Assembly (NCBI GenBank): GCA_000827265.1
Contig: KN834756.1
Location: forward strand, 608,746-672,745
Reading direction: 5' to 3'
Length of the DNA: 64,000 bases
DNA from: Collybiopsis luxurians FD-317 M1
Taxonomy: Eukaryota; Basidiomycota; Agaricomycetes; Agaricales; Omphalotaceae
The translations under genes were made by a program, and so were the position numbers. The first letter of the stretch is position 1; every line of letters begins with the position of its first letter. Positions 1 to 12,100 of the stretch are shown one piece after another. Under the pieces are notes generated by a model. It saw only the letters and a program-made list of their open reading frames with translations. It was not told where the DNA came from and did not search any database.

Positions 1-663
1 AAATTGTGTAGTCATGCTGCGACATGATCAATATTGCTGTTAAGGGGGTCTCCATCGAGGGCCATAATGACAGGCTGGAAATAACTTGGGAGGGAAAAGA
101 GGATACAGGGAATGACGAGCCTGGGAGACATTGGCTCAACAAGACTTTCAAGTAAGTCAGCTAATTGGCATATGTTCTTTATATGGTCCTCAATTGACAT
201 AGACTCTTTTTTATGAGTGTGCATTGTGCTGCTATAGATAGCATTAAGTGAACCCATTCCCTTTTCAGTGTGATATTTTCGGAGTTTTTCTATCATTGCA
301 AGAGGATCATCATCAATTCCTTTGATATGAACATACTGATCTGCATCCAAGTTGTCCACAATGAGACCGGCAGCTTCATTCTGTCAATTCTCCCATGTCT
401 TGTAAGCCTTCACATTAATGCTCCCCATTGATCTAGGCTCCTTCAGCTCTCCAATCAGATAGGTGTCATTTCCAATGGTCTCCTTCATCCATTGCTCAAT
501 TGTTCCTAGCAGCCCCTTCTTTCTCAGCTCGGCTCTCCTCTGAATAAACCAGTTCCCTGGTTATTCTTCAATATAATCTTTCCATTGCGGCGAGTGTTGA
601 ACATAGCATCAGAATCAATAGGGGTCAATGGCAAGCTCCCACTGAGCTTGAGAACATTAGATA
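1..663 (-). pseudogene. Copia (Ty1) retrotransposon gag fragment, UBN2-type
   Basis: The minus strand encodes a Copia Gag-like segment running off the left edge of the window. The N-terminal part around 540-520 reads W-F-I-Q-R-R-A-E-L-R-K-K-G-L-L, like the start of Copia capsids. It is followed by a UBN2-like helical stretch (about 359-20) with MSIEDHIKNICQLADLLES. In-frame TGA codons (one near 384, one at 12) and a frame change near 550 show it is decayed. Normal partners (protease, integrase, RT) would lie at coordinates below 1. No LTR or primer site could be defined. Confidence 0.7.
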
Positions 664-1336
664 TCAGAAACAGGTGTATACAAACACAGATAAAGTCAGC
701 CGGCGTATTCAAATGCAGTCGTTACAGTCAGTCAGGTGTATACCAATGCAGTCGCAGTCAATTTGATTCGGGCACAGCAGTGCAGTTTTGGGTTCAGGCT
801 TGACAGAGCAGTCGGAGTTTGTAGCAGCAATTACAGAGAGACAGCAAGTCTCATAATCTGTTAAGTGAAGAGTTCAGGCAAGTACCTCTCGCAGAGGGAA
901 TACAATTTGGGGGGTTAGAAAGATTCCATTACAAACTGTAATGATGTTGTATATAAGTAAAGGCAGAAGTAAATGTGAGATGAAATGGAATATAGCTATT
1001 TACGGATGGAACAAAGATAGAATGTTCAGAGCAGCCGGACAACCAATGGAGCCTGTTTCTCAACAAGCTGTACTTTCAGCAGTTGTGCATCGGCACACAC
1101 CTTTCAAGTGAAGCCTAGGACTTGAGCCTATACACTTTGGTGTATATCAGTGACTACCACATCTTACAAGCTATCGAGGAAGCAACCAAATGTGGAAAAG
1201 GTCATGACCAAAGCAATCGAACCCCACACCAGGACTCAAAATGATAATCCGTCATGACATTTTACACATGTCATATTCAAGTTACACCGAGGTTATATAA
1301 GCATTATAAATTATACAAGGATCAAAAGCGAATGAA
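664..1336. other. no gene seen; degenerate flank of the Copia remnant
   Basis: No convincing exon. Around 665-765 there are short imperfect direct repeats built on CAGTC and GTGTATAC motifs. They could be leftover 5' LTR or leader of the Copia element, but I could not find a matching pair or TG...CA ends. Confidence 0.3.
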
Positions 1337-3593
1337 TTACAAGGTAAAACACTTCCTTCGTCGGAACCAAAATTTGGTCTTGTCATCTTGCACCCCACGG
1401 GACCCAAACCATCTTACCGGAGGCAATGCTCCCTCAACTTCTAGTTTGAAATCATATGCAAGAAGGAGGTGAGCTATTATTGCTTTGACCTCATTAACGG
1501 CAAAGAACCTCCCAGGACTGCGAAGGCGGAATGAAAAGTACACGTTTAGACAGTTTAGTATATTGGATAAGTTCACCAAGGAGTGAAAATTGAGGCTACT
1601 TACCATGCATGCCGACCTGTCCCAAAAATAAGATAATCAGTTGTCGGAGTTACCATCTGATGTTTGGAACTTTGATCAGGATTCTCTCTCATCCTGGAGA
1701 ACCGGAATCCGTCAAACTTGTCAGCATCAGGAAAATAATCCTGTAGATATCTTTCTTAGCATCTAAGAGGTATATGCAATGCAACACTGTAAACTGCGCT
1801 TACATTGTCGTGATGAATAGCCCATACAGGAATCGCAAGCGTTGCACCTGCGGGTACTGTCACCCCATTAGAGAATGTAAAGTCCTTGAGGACTTTCCTC
1901 TCTACGCCATCTGTTGATTGTACAATGTTCAGATTTAGCAGTTTCACCTAAACAATTCGGAACGCAAGTAAACTCACAAGCAAAACTCTTATAGCACCTC
2001 TGCGACTCCTTCAAAAAGCTATCCAGCTTTCGCATGTGACCCATCCCCGCTTTGGTCCAACCATGTTCAGAGATAACATTTTCAATTTCATCTCGGAGTT
2101 CATCGACATATTCTGAATGGAGAGCAAGGCTGCTTACGGCTATACTTAGGGTCTGCGGGAAATGATGCAATGTATAACATTCAGTTGATCTATCAGGGGC
2201 TGAATACTAACTTCATTCTGTAACGCAGTGCCTCAGTGGGAGAGGCAAAAATCCCAACTATGAAACTCACTGTAGAATGAATCGCTCCAAAGTTAGCTGA
2301 TAAGAATCCCAGGACAAGATCGTCGATTGCTTGATGGGAGTCAATAGTAACTTCACCGAGGAGCCACGTTAAAAGATCGTTCTGGTTGCAGTAAACAATG
2401 AGGAAGATATCCACAGGAACGAGTGAATCAGCGCAAACCGGTCTTTCCTCCCAGCCCTCACCATAACGCTCTTCATTTGCGAGTCGTTCTTGAATGATTG
2501 GAAGGAGATGCCTCTTTGCTCGTCGCATCGCCGCAGGAAGAGGAGTAACGAGATTACCTATCACCCTGCAGCAGAAAGGGCAAACAACAAAATACAATGG
2601 ATGATGATCCCCATAATACATAACATGTGCTGGGCTACTTACGGCCTCAGAAAGGCTGGGAATCTTCCAATAAAGTAAGCCGTCAAAGTGACTTGAACGG
2701 TGTATTGGATATTGAGATCCTGGTGGTTGGGACATGTAAATAAGCTTGACATTATTTGGAAAGATGGTGGTGTTCGTACAAGATAGTCTGGGTTGCGACA
2801 GAGAGGTAAGCCAGAAAAGAATCGATTACTTGTCCTGGTAACTAACGGCATGAGCGCGTCGTTCAGATTGATAAGTTCCCAATCTAATAGCACACAGTTC
2901 AGAACCGCATAAAAAATCAGAAACTCGAGACAAACCATCTTTCTGGGGAAGCAGTTCCTCAAAAGCTGCCCTAATCTCATCAATAACCTCGGCAAACTTT
3001 TGAGCGACATTCCTTGTAAGATTTCCCATTATAGCTTTCACTGGATAGGGATCCTCAAAGAATGGCTTGCCGAACGTGTATTCCACTTGTACCAGCTAAA
3101 GTCGATGTTGTCAGGCATCGCGCATGCAGACAAACATAAACACAATGGAGTACGTACATCTTTGGTTGCCTCTGAAAAAGAGATAACACTGTCTGAGGCT
3201 TTTTGCAAGTCTTCAATGAGAGTAGGGGTTGTTATGAGGACCACCCATTGGGTAAGAACGGCAATCTTGAACAACGAGCCTCGAAACTGGTATGTATTAA
3301 GAGGAGATCGAATAGTCCAGCTGTAAGTGAAACCTCATACACTGTCATAGCCCTCTTGTACTATCCCAAGCGGGTTGAGAACAGAGCGAAAAGGATCCGT
3401 AAGAGGCGACAAGAGCCCATTACTTGAACACAGCGGGATGTTGGCCAGCTTTTGAACGAATGTTCAGCCTGGTAATTGCCGATTGTAAAGGTAGAAAGTT
3501 TACCTTGCGTTTAAGGGCTTGACTGGTATAATAATACCATGCCAACACAAGAAGTGCAAGAGTATTTAAAGCAATGATAAGGTAAGAAATCAT
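1337..3593 (-). CDS. cytochrome P450 monooxygenase (multi-exon)
   Basis: Haem-thiolate monooxygenase, expected on the ER membrane facing the cytosol and using electrons from P450 reductase. The start at 3593 gives a 30-codon first exon (3593-3504) with a hydrophobic anchor, MISYLIIALNTLALLVLAWYY, ending at a GTAAAC donor. Later exons carry the segment with SNRFFSGLPLCRNPDYL (about 2835-2760), the helix-I region (about 2330-2240), the KLDSFLKESQR ExxR motif (about 2030-1995), and the PERF-equivalent region ending DKFDGFRFSRMRE (about 1720-1680). The haem-binding loop FGTGRHACPGRFF is restored only after removing a phase-2 intron whose donor follows GCATG near 1607 and whose acceptor is near 1529; this puts the ligand cysteine at the splice junction. 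No nonsense codon was seen inside the predicted exons, so the gene looks functional. The sequence resembles fungal P450s annotated as ent-kaurene-oxidase-like, but the substrate is unknown. Internal exon borders are approximate. Confidence 0.85.
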
Positions 3594-5100
3594 GGATGAG
3601 GCCTTGAGTGTCGACAACGACGATAACCCTATGTCATGTATGGTGTTTAAGTCTCTTTTATAGTATCCTTGTCCATTAACTATCTTCCGCCTGTTAATTA
3701 CCAGCAACCGAAAACTAGCAACCGAAAAGTTAATGCCACGGAAGATCTAGTACCATTTACTCAGTTCTAAAAGTGCACATTGACAGCTGATCGGATATGA
3801 GCGGACATACAATTGGGATAACATTTGAATTCTTAATTTCTAGTTCGTGACCGAGTCTGAGCCATCTTGGAGCGATCTACAAGACTAGTAAGTAAATGTT
3901 GTAAGTGCCAAAATAAGAAGTTTCATAAATGACAAATACGATAGGAAAGCGGAGCCGAAAATCTACACTTCGGTGAATGACAAGATACTCCATTGCCTGA
4001 TCACATTGAATATGAATCCATTGCAATCTTAGCGCAATTAGTTGCCTCTTAACCGAGGTCTGTTAGCCTCGATCTTGAGCCAGGTTGAGTCGTAGATGTG
4101 ATCCCTAAAGTTGGCACAAGATAGTCACGATTGGATCCTGAGCTCCAGCTGTCTTCGGTGATCTTTGGGCAACTAGCATGCGCCACTACGAAAATTCACA
4201 GTATGTTTGGTGACGCCGGGTGACGCTAAGGGTACACTATGACGGGAGCATCCCAACTCGAGTATCCCACTTAGTGAGCTATTTCTAGTGGAGCGTCCCA
4301 GACGGTACATTGCTTTATAATATACACACATTTTTGATCGTCAGTGCATAGCGTCAGTTGCTTACAGGAGACTAGCTACGAACTGAATAGACTTGCCCCA
4401 AAATGTTGAATTATAATCACTGGCGAATGCCGTCAAATTCGGTGGTAATGTGTGATTGATACCACCGAATTTAACGGCAAATCCTGTGGTACCTTCCTTA
4501 CTTTACGCCCACTATGACTCGCTTCCATGCTCGACTTCAAAGCAGCTCACTGACCCGCACTCAAAACCCCCCATCAGCACCTTCGCGAAGTATGGCAGGT
4601 ATGGATGGTATGGTGACATAAAGTTCATACCTGTAGGGGGGCTGTCACTGCGTCGCTCCAGTCCATGCTTCCATGCTTCCTATCATTCCATATTCGCCGT
4701 ATTCTCGCATCCACATCTATATTCATTATAATACTTAGACCCCCAATCTTCCAATTACTCATTCCACTTGTTAATTGCTATTTTAGATGCCCGATTATTA
4801 CATATACCCTACACTACTAAAAAAGCCAGCTTGTATGTAGAGTAGGGGAAGTTCTTGAATCGACACTTTAACCTTGTCATTTGTTTGGCCAAGCTGCGGT
4901 AGGCGGGAACGCCGAGGTTCAAATTCTATATGATGCCATGAGATAATTGCGAGCCGGTTCATTTGATGAATAGAACCATCACGTTAGGCATCTGAGGGAT
5001 GGCTAAGTGTGACATAGTTATCAACTTGCAGGATATCTGCAATACCAAGGCTCAATCACTAAGATCGAGAGAGTAGATTACAATTTCGTTGTATTTGGAT
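3594..5100. other. intergenic, no gene seen
   Basis: AT-rich spacer upstream of the P450. It contains a perfect-looking short inverted repeat (4429-4478, listed separately). Short open frames here have no recognisable composition or splice pattern and were not called. Confidence 0.4.
4429..4478. repeat. 19-bp inverted repeat with 12-nt loop
   Basis: Arms 4429-4447 and 4460-4478 pair at 18 of 19 positions around a 12-nt loop; the outer bases are GCCGT and ACGGC. It would form a strong hairpin in RNA or a cruciform in DNA. I saw no target duplication that would make it a MITE. Confidence 0.6.
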
Positions 5101-5499
5101 CTAGCTTACCATAGAGTTTTGTAAATATCTGACTATCCAATGAAAATGGAAATGACAAAAGGGTAGCGGCTCGCCTTGTGTGTAAACAGTTTCCGTATTA
5201 CTACTATGAGACATATGTTGAACAGTGTAAGTACAATGTCTGGATACATTAGTAAATAGTTCACTGAGGTACATACTTGTAGGATGGGCCATCGCGCTTC
5301 GCGCATAGGCGGTAGCATGTGTGAGTCCGGACACAGAAACGGTGAGGAATTTGTATGTATTTGGGTAATTCTCTATATAAAATATGATAAGCTCTGTTAA
5401 TCCAGCCCTGCTTAAAAGTTCATTGCCATGAATTTTTGGTTTAACCCGCTTAACCAGGTTTAACTGCAAAAATATCACATGTCTGTGCCCAATTGCCAC

Positions 5500-5855
5500 A
5501 GTTGGTCTGGCTTTTTGGCCCTAATAACCCATCTATACTTTTTTTTTTGCTCCCCTCATTGTCTTCTCATCTCCACTCTGTGTCTCAAGCCTCACTTTTC
5601 CATCACATTTGTTTGCTCTTGTTACTCATGCCTCCATGCATCTTACTTGTATCTCAGTTTACGTTATATATATATATAATCTTTTGCTTTGCCCCCCATC
5701 TATTTTTCAGTTTGTGCCATTCTGCTTGATCTATCAAACCAACCTCCAAATATCCTCTATCTTTGTACATGTGTGTATCAATTTTGTTCATTGCCTCAGC
5801 ACCTCATTCCATTGACTATCTTCTTACCTCCTTCTATAGTGACTGTGATCTTCCC
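5500..5855 (+). promoter_or_regulatory. pyrimidine-rich upstream tract
   Basis: The plus strand is strongly C+T rich, with a T run near 5540 and many TCTC and CCTC steps, directly before the predicted start at 5856. CT-rich leaders are common in front of basidiomycete genes. No clear TATA box is placed relative to the start. Confidence 0.35.
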
Positions 5856-6319
5856 ATGTCTTCTTCTGACAATGACACCTCGTATGCTTGTACATCCTCA
5901 GCTTCTGGTGGGTTTTATTGTATCTTAATCTTTCCTCTTTATTCTTATACTCTTGCTTTTCAGGTGAACCTAAAAACTACACACCTTCTGGCTCTCCCCT
6001 TGTGCCTACTCATATTGATATCGGAAGCACTTCTACCGCTTCTCTAGGTACCATGGGTACTCCTCCTTCGAGTGTTTCTCCTGGTGCAGACATACTCAAT
6101 TCCAGATCCTGCCCATCTGGTGCTGAGGATGAATTGGATTCAGTCCCTTATGAGGTCATTGATCAAATTGATGAAGATGACTCCAGTGCTGTATCCATCG
6201 ATGGCCTTTCTGCTAGTGCTGATGTTGAAACTGGTTCTCCTAAAGTTCCTTCTCCTACTGGCTCCTCTGAGGGCATCAATATACCTCCTCAGCCCTTTTC
6301 TCCTGCTGACACCTTGTGA
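5856..6319 (+). CDS. small acidic Ser/Thr/Pro-rich protein, unknown
   Basis: Not recognised. Two exons (5856-5907 and 5964-6319) joined over a 56-nt intron (GTGGGT...TTTTCAG) keep one frame and give about 135 residues. The ATG at 5856 begins MSSSDNDTSYAC. The product is rich in Ser, Thr, Pro, Asp and Glu, with an acidic patch DQIDEDDSSAVS, no membrane segment and no signal peptide. Composition suggests a disordered protein. It lies in CpG-poor, repeat-rich DNA between a P450 and a decayed membrane-protein fragment, so it could be a relic. I see no in-frame stop between start and 6317. Confidence 0.4.
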
Positions 6320-6588
6320 TATTCTTGGTAGAGCTTTGTGCTCTTGTCCTACCACTTCTGTGGCTTCACATATGAGTGCGGATATTTCTAATTTGCCCAG
6401 TTCCACTACCTCGGACTCTTCATGCAAACAATCTGCATGAGTTTCTCCCTTGTACTTGTCAATGCCCTCATTTTCTCATTCTCTTTTAGGTGTTTGCCTT
6501 GACTGTTTAAGAGCGAGGAGTTCATAGAGCACTAATAAATAGACAATTGACCTGCCAGACTCATACATGCCACATGTGCAGTGCGATG

Positions 6589-7042
6589 GCCCACCCTGCA
6601 AGTAATTTTAGTTCTGTATGTGATTTGGGCACCCATATATATAATATGCCTGATTATCTTACAGGATAGAATGCAGGATAATTTACCCACTCACACTGAT
6701 AGCACATACTGCCTTGGAAGGAACTACTGTAAGGATTTTTCTGTCAATCTGACACCAACAGTAATGGAAATGGCAGTGAGATTTCTCATTCTGAAAGTGC
6801 ACCTCATGCTTAATGCTTATACAGGGTATTGCTCCGACCTTGATTATTTTACACACATGCTTGGGAAGAACCATCAGCCAGAAGGTCATTGATTCTCAAA
6901 ATACTGCCTTTTTGACCTCTTCCATGAAATACTCTTCAAAGCAAAGATCAGGACCAATGGGTGGCAAAAATATTTCAAGTCTTGTCAATTTTCAGACTGC
7001 ATCTCATAATGTCTGTAGGACAGTCAGAGCACATCAGTTTTG
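6589..7042 (+). pseudogene. 3' fragment of a seven-helix membrane protein gene
   Basis: This repeats the last exons of the membrane-protein gene at 51714-53312, in opposite orientation. Shared blocks are IIYPLTLIAH and the final-exon stretch from GIAPTLIILHTCLGR to NFQTASHN. The copy has TAA and TGA interruptions near 6755-6790. The coding tail present in the other copy is missing: an approximately 330-bp segment (51441-51770 there) is absent here and is flanked by a 4-bp ATGT repeat. Only the 3' end of the gene was duplicated, together with the tRNA and RPAP3 block that follows. Confidence 0.7.
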
Positions 7043-7264
7043 ATTTTTTCTCAATTTTTGGAATTTTTTTTTGTATTTTTTATCAACCAAATTTCTTGAA
7101 TTAATGAACTTTGATTTGAAATAACACAGTATAGCTGTTCAGCCAAGTACCCCATGTGTTGGTTGCACATTGGTAGTACGCGAGTGGCTGTTTGTAGCTT
7201 TTCCCATCATGGTACCACAGGAAATGGAGAAAACTAGCAGTATATAATATCAAAACATATGGTG

Positions 7265-7353
7265 TCCCTGGTAGTATATCGGTTAGTACACACACCTGTC
7301 ATGAAGCTTGGCAATGAACTGTCATTGGCCGCATGAAAGCTGGGTTTGACTCA
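7265..7353 (+). pseudogene. tRNA-Asp pseudogene
   Basis: Decayed copy of the tRNA-Asp at 37179. The 5' half (TCCCTGGTAGTATATCGG) and anticodon GTC are kept. The anticodon stem CGCGC has become CACAC by CpG loss, and the 3' acceptor strand is gone. Confidence 0.8.
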
Positions 7354-7427
7354 TAACATATTTTTTTTTTTTCAGCACTTGGCTCAATGTGGGCACTAAA
7401 CAAGCCATGACCCCTTCCTTGGCATAC

Positions 7428-7902
7428 ATGATGAGCACAAAGGCTCAAGCAGCCAAAGACAGGGTAAGAGCCACAGCTACATCAAGAAGTTATATTTATA
7501 CCTTATAGGGCAATACCTCTTTCAAAAATGGCGACTATCTGTCTGCAATCAGGCACTATGCTTGAGCTATCCTTGAAGATTCCTTAGATTGGACTTTTCC
7601 TCTGAATAGAGCTGCTGCATATCTCAAGCTAGGCAAGTACATTCTATCCCTTGGAAAGTGTCTCTAGATTTCAAGCTAGTCAGGCTGACAATGGCCTGTG
7701 AACAGGAATGAAGATGCTGGAAGTGATTGTACAAGTGTCTTGAATCTCAACAAGTCCAATATTAAAGTGTTTTTTTGACAGGCTCAGGCTAGAAGGGGAC
7801 TAGGAAAGCTGAATGATGTGCAAAAAGGTGGGTGTATACCACTGCTCTCAAATGTTTGTAAAGTGTATTGACTGAATTTGTTTTTGCCTAGACCTTGAAC
7901 TG
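7428..7902 (+). pseudogene. RPAP3-like gene, decayed copy A, 5' part
   Basis: Matches exons 1-3 and the start of exon 4 of the RPAP3-like gene at 37355. Exon order and intron places are kept, including the short intron after KAQAAKD. It carries a TGA in the TPR region (near 7563) and another where the intact copy has CGA (near 7775). Most changes convert CG to TG or CA: GCG to GTG, CGA to TGA, CGG to CAG within a few codons. A Gypsy element then interrupts exon 4 after AACTG (7898-7902). The 3' part resumes at 16588. Confidence 0.85.
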
Positions 7903-8165
7903 TGTAATGTTAGAGTGATGAATCACAGTAACAGCACACAAAGTTGAGAGGTGCTAGTCAAAAAAACTGGCTTAAAGCAGGGGCAAATTCAAAAGAACCT
8001 AGAGTACGAGTACATGCAGCAGTCCTTATGTACCCTAATAGTCCAGATTCCATAAGTAGTCATAATTCCATATAGCATAGGTACAAGCATAGGGCATAGG
8101 TTTTGGATAAGATATATGATAAGATAAGATAGCCATAAGGGGTGACAAGTAACTTGATCATTACA
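7903..8165 (-). repeat. 3' LTR of element 2
   Basis: 263 bp, TGTAATG...CATTACA; preceded on its outer side by the AACTG duplication. Compared with the 266-bp partner at 16322 it differs by transitions and small indels, so the insertion is not recent. Confidence 0.9.
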
Positions 8166-8223
8166 TATGCCCTCCAAAGATCCTTCCAGGATCTTTTTTT
8201 CCTACACTCATCCAGTGTGTAGT

Positions 8224-9110
8224 TTATGTGTCAGTATCCATTGCCATGCTGCCAGTGGAATTTCTGGCAGAGTTCTGAGTAGAGGAGGATGCCGCCATAC
8301 TAAAGAAGTTGGGGTCATTCAGGTCAAATGACTTGAATCCATTCAAATTGTTGTTGTCAGTGTGGGAGAGTCCAGTGAATAAATTAGGAAGGACTGGGGA
8401 TGGAGGATTATATGTGGCCTGGACAGGGGAACCAAATGGAGTAGAGGTGGGTGAGAATGAGAGATGATTGGAAGAAGTAGGAACAGATGGAAGAGCAGGA
8501 ATACTGGAGTCGATGAGGGTGCCAGTAGACTGTGGGGAAATAGAAGCAATGGCCAAAGGTGTACTGACCATAAACTGTTCATTGTCTCTATTATCTTGCT
8601 TACCCTTCCCTTTTCCTTTTTTATTACTATTATTAGATTTCCTTGGTCTTCCATCAAGATCCTTTTCTACTTTATCCATCAATAATTTTCCAGAGAAATG
8701 TTGTTTATGAGCTTCAATCCAAGTGTTTGGATTAAGGCTAAGTTCTCCTGAGAGCCCAATGAACAGAGAAAGTTTTTGAATATGGATCAGTGGACAGGTG
8801 CAGGAGGAACATGAATAGTTCCAGCGAGAGGATCAAGGGTGGTGAAAGCACCAACAATTGCAGGATCAGCGTTGATCCTGTCAGCGAATAAATGATAGGT
8901 AAGTGGAATGTAAAGATTATTGAGGGAGCCTGAGTAATTTTGGAGGAAGGTGTTGCACTTGAGAATAGTGCATAGTTTGTCAGTGGTAGCAGTGTAGTAA
9001 GCACATCCAACTGGCAAGGTAATAACGAGTTCCTGTTTATCAACTCGGTGCAACCATTTGAGAGGTCTAGGCAGGGCATTAACCATAGCAGAATTCTGAG
9101 AAGAGGACAT
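8224..9110 (-). pseudogene. extra reading frame downstream of pol in element 2
   Basis: Starts at ATG 9110 with MSSSQNSAMVNALPRPLKWL and runs toward the 3' LTR in the same sense as gag-pol. The first part is about 107 codons to a TGA at 8787. The second part (8682-8224) is Lys/Asn/Gly-rich (SNNSNKKGKGKGK) then Ser/Pro/Thr-rich and acidic, ending DTDT. The two need a frame change near 8700-8790 to join. No similarity to an envelope protein is visible: there is no signal peptide or membrane segment. Function unknown. Confidence 0.5.
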
Positions 9111-9112
9111 TT

Positions 9113-12100
9113 TTAGTAGTTGGTTTGGTGAGTACAAACCACCTTCTCTTTTATTTCTTCCTCCTCTCTTGACCCTGATTCATCTAGTGCAAGGCACATC
9201 ATACCCACAAAAAGGGCAGGCACATTTATTCCTAATGCTTCGAGGTAGCCACCAAGTGCATCCAGATGGTCTATTTGGTGATAAGGTAGCCAGGTGAGAT
9301 CTCCCAATTTCCACTTTATTTGGAACAGTGCATCTGCACGGGTTCCTGAGTGGGCAACAATTTGGTCTACTGCCATTCATCTTCTGTTTCGCCAAAGTCT
9401 GCAACTTGTGTTTCTAGCTGTCCTGGGAACAAACAGTCATCATTAGGGATATGAATTTGAAGTAGGGATGCATGAAATGCATCATGAATTCCTCACTGTT
9501 TTAACCTTGCAGGGATATTCATTTTAAAGGTAGAGTTACCAAAATCTTTTAAAATTTTGTACAGTCTGATGTATTTTGGTACTAATTTTCTTGTGTATCC
9601 CTTAGGGAATGAAATATTCTGAGTGGAAAATATATGCAAGATCTCCTTCCTGAAAAGGTACAGATCACTGACACCTATTTGCATCACATGTTTGTTTAAC
9701 TTGTGCAGCAAGTATACTATCATGGGCTTCCATGATAGCTTGCTTCATTCTTTGTGTGTAAACTCAAATATCCAGGTATTCATTTTCCTTAGCTGAGTTC
9801 CACAAGAAGGACCTGGGCATTCAGCCTGTATTTAGGAAAAATGGTGAGTACCCAGTTGTCTCAGAATGAGCTGATTTCATGATGAATTCAACAGATGGTA
9901 GCTTAGTTACCCAGTCCTTTTGATCAATTGCTATACATTGACATAGCATTTGAGTTACAGTCTGATTTGTGCGTTCAGTTGATCCATCCATTTCCAGGTG
10001 ATATGCACTGGATATCTTTAATTTTGTACCAATGAGAGCAATTAGGTGAGTCCAGAATGTACTTGTAAAAAGAGAATTGCAATTGCTAATTATATTCTTT
10101 GGAAGTCCATGATGTTTATAGACTTCTGCAAACACAAGCTCCGCAATATGCTTGGCCTTGTATGTAGTTTTACTTAGAATGAGATGTACCATTCTGGTAA
10201 GTAAATCAATGATTACTGTAATCATATCATATGTTCCGTTGCAATCTTTTGACTCAAATAAAGGACCGACAAAGTCCATCACTATTGATTCCCAAGGATA
10301 GCTTGGTACAGAGAGTGAATTGAGCAATCTGTATGGGCAAGCATTATTTGGTTTTGTTTGTTTGCATGTTTGGCACAACTCATAGTAGGAATTAATGTCT
10401 GATATCATATCTTTCCACCAGACAAAGTCTCGAAGGTAATTGAGAGTCTTCTTTGCACCAAGGTGGGCAAGCAATGAATGTGCTTCGTCGATGATACATT
10501 CTTTGATATTCTGACCATTGACAGTTAGTGTTGGAATACACAAGAGTCTCCTATCATGAGTCTTAAGGTATATGAGTCCATTTGAGACTTCAAATTTTCG
10601 GTAATGTTTGGGTTCATCAATGATTTTCTTGAACATTGAATCACCACTATACTTGTTTCTCAATTCAGATTCAAGATCAAGTTTCAACTGACTTGTTGCT
10701 AATGCAGCTAACAATGAGGGATTTGTCAAAGCCTTAGGAGTATTACCATTGTTGGTAAGTAACTTGTTATCTTGGTTATCAGAATTTACATTTTGTGTAA
10801 CAGATTCTGATGGATTGTTTTCCAAGTTAGAGGTGGATGGGGTACTCCCACCCTCCTTTTGCTGTTCATGCAGACCATGCAACATGAAACATTTGTCCTT
10901 CATCTGGTGGGCAAATTCCCAGCTGGTTTCTATGCGCTTACCACCATTGCATGTTTGCATAGCAAACAGTTGAGGTGAGAGTGATGCAGCCTCAATATCC
11001 ACCAAGACTGGTATGGTAATGTTATGAGATAGGAGAGCATCATTATCAATGACATTGTGATATGTATACTCACTATGAGCACATACGGTTCCAGGTTTGT
11101 CATTGGAATATATGTGCGATAGGGCATCAGCCAGGATATTTTCTATACCTGGTACATACACAATTTTGAAGTCAAACTCCGAAATTTTTTCCATCCAGCG
11201 TGCTTGTTGTCCTGACAAGTCTTTCTGTTTTGAAAGATGTATGAGACCCTTATGGTCTGTAATCCATTTAACTTTTATACCCTGTAAAATATCACAATGA
11301 TGCAGCATTGTTTCAATACCAGCCGGCATTTCTATCTCATGTACAGGATAGTTCTGTTTGTGCTGAATTCAATTTTGCAGAATAGAATGCGGCAGCCTTA
11401 GCATTCTGCCAGTTAGGTCCTTGACAGACTGCACTGCTGACACCTGTGGTGCAGCCATCTGTAATCATCCAAACAGGAGGTGCGCCCTCTGAATAATCTA
11501 AAGGGACTCAGTGATGATCTCTAGCGCCATTCACAAGATTTTTAACTTCTTGAAATGCTCATTGTTCTGTGTAGGTCCAGACAGTATCACCAGTTATAGA
11601 ACTCAGGTGTCCCATTGGGATATGGACCTGAGCGATGTCATCTGCAAGATATCCAACTGTGCCTAGGAACCCTTGGAGAAGGTCCCAATTGGTAGGAGTA
11701 GGCCATTGTATTATGGTGTCTACCTTATGTGGGTCCATTCAGATCCCCTTTTTGTCAATGATACAGCCTAAGACTTTGAATTCTTTAGGTAGGAAGTTGA
11801 GTTTTTCTTCACTCAAATACAGTTTTTCTCATTTGAGAATATCAATTATTAATTTAACGTGTTTAATATGATCCTTGAGAGTCTCAGAGTAAATTACAAT
11901 GTCATCGAGGTATATGTCCATGAAGTGGCCAATGTATTCTGAGAACAAATAGTTCATCAGCCCTTGTTAAGTTGCAGGCACATTACGGCTGCCTTGCTGA
12001 ATGACTAGACTCACCATATTTCCATCAGGAGTGGTGACTGCAGAGCGCAGGACATGTTCAGGAATAATCCTGATCTGCCCATAGGCTTTTTTCCCATTAA

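Noticed and set aside
4456..4731. 91-codon plus-strand open frame
   Set aside because: Overlaps the inverted repeat, no recognisable motif, no splice or promoter context; likely chance.
5101..5499. 132-codon minus-strand open frame
   Set aside because: His/Tyr-rich chance-like composition, no domain, and it abuts the pyrimidine-rich leader of the gene at 5856.
8738..9137. envelope gene in element 2
   Set aside because: No signal peptide, cleavage site or membrane segment in the extra frame, so an envelope role is not supported.
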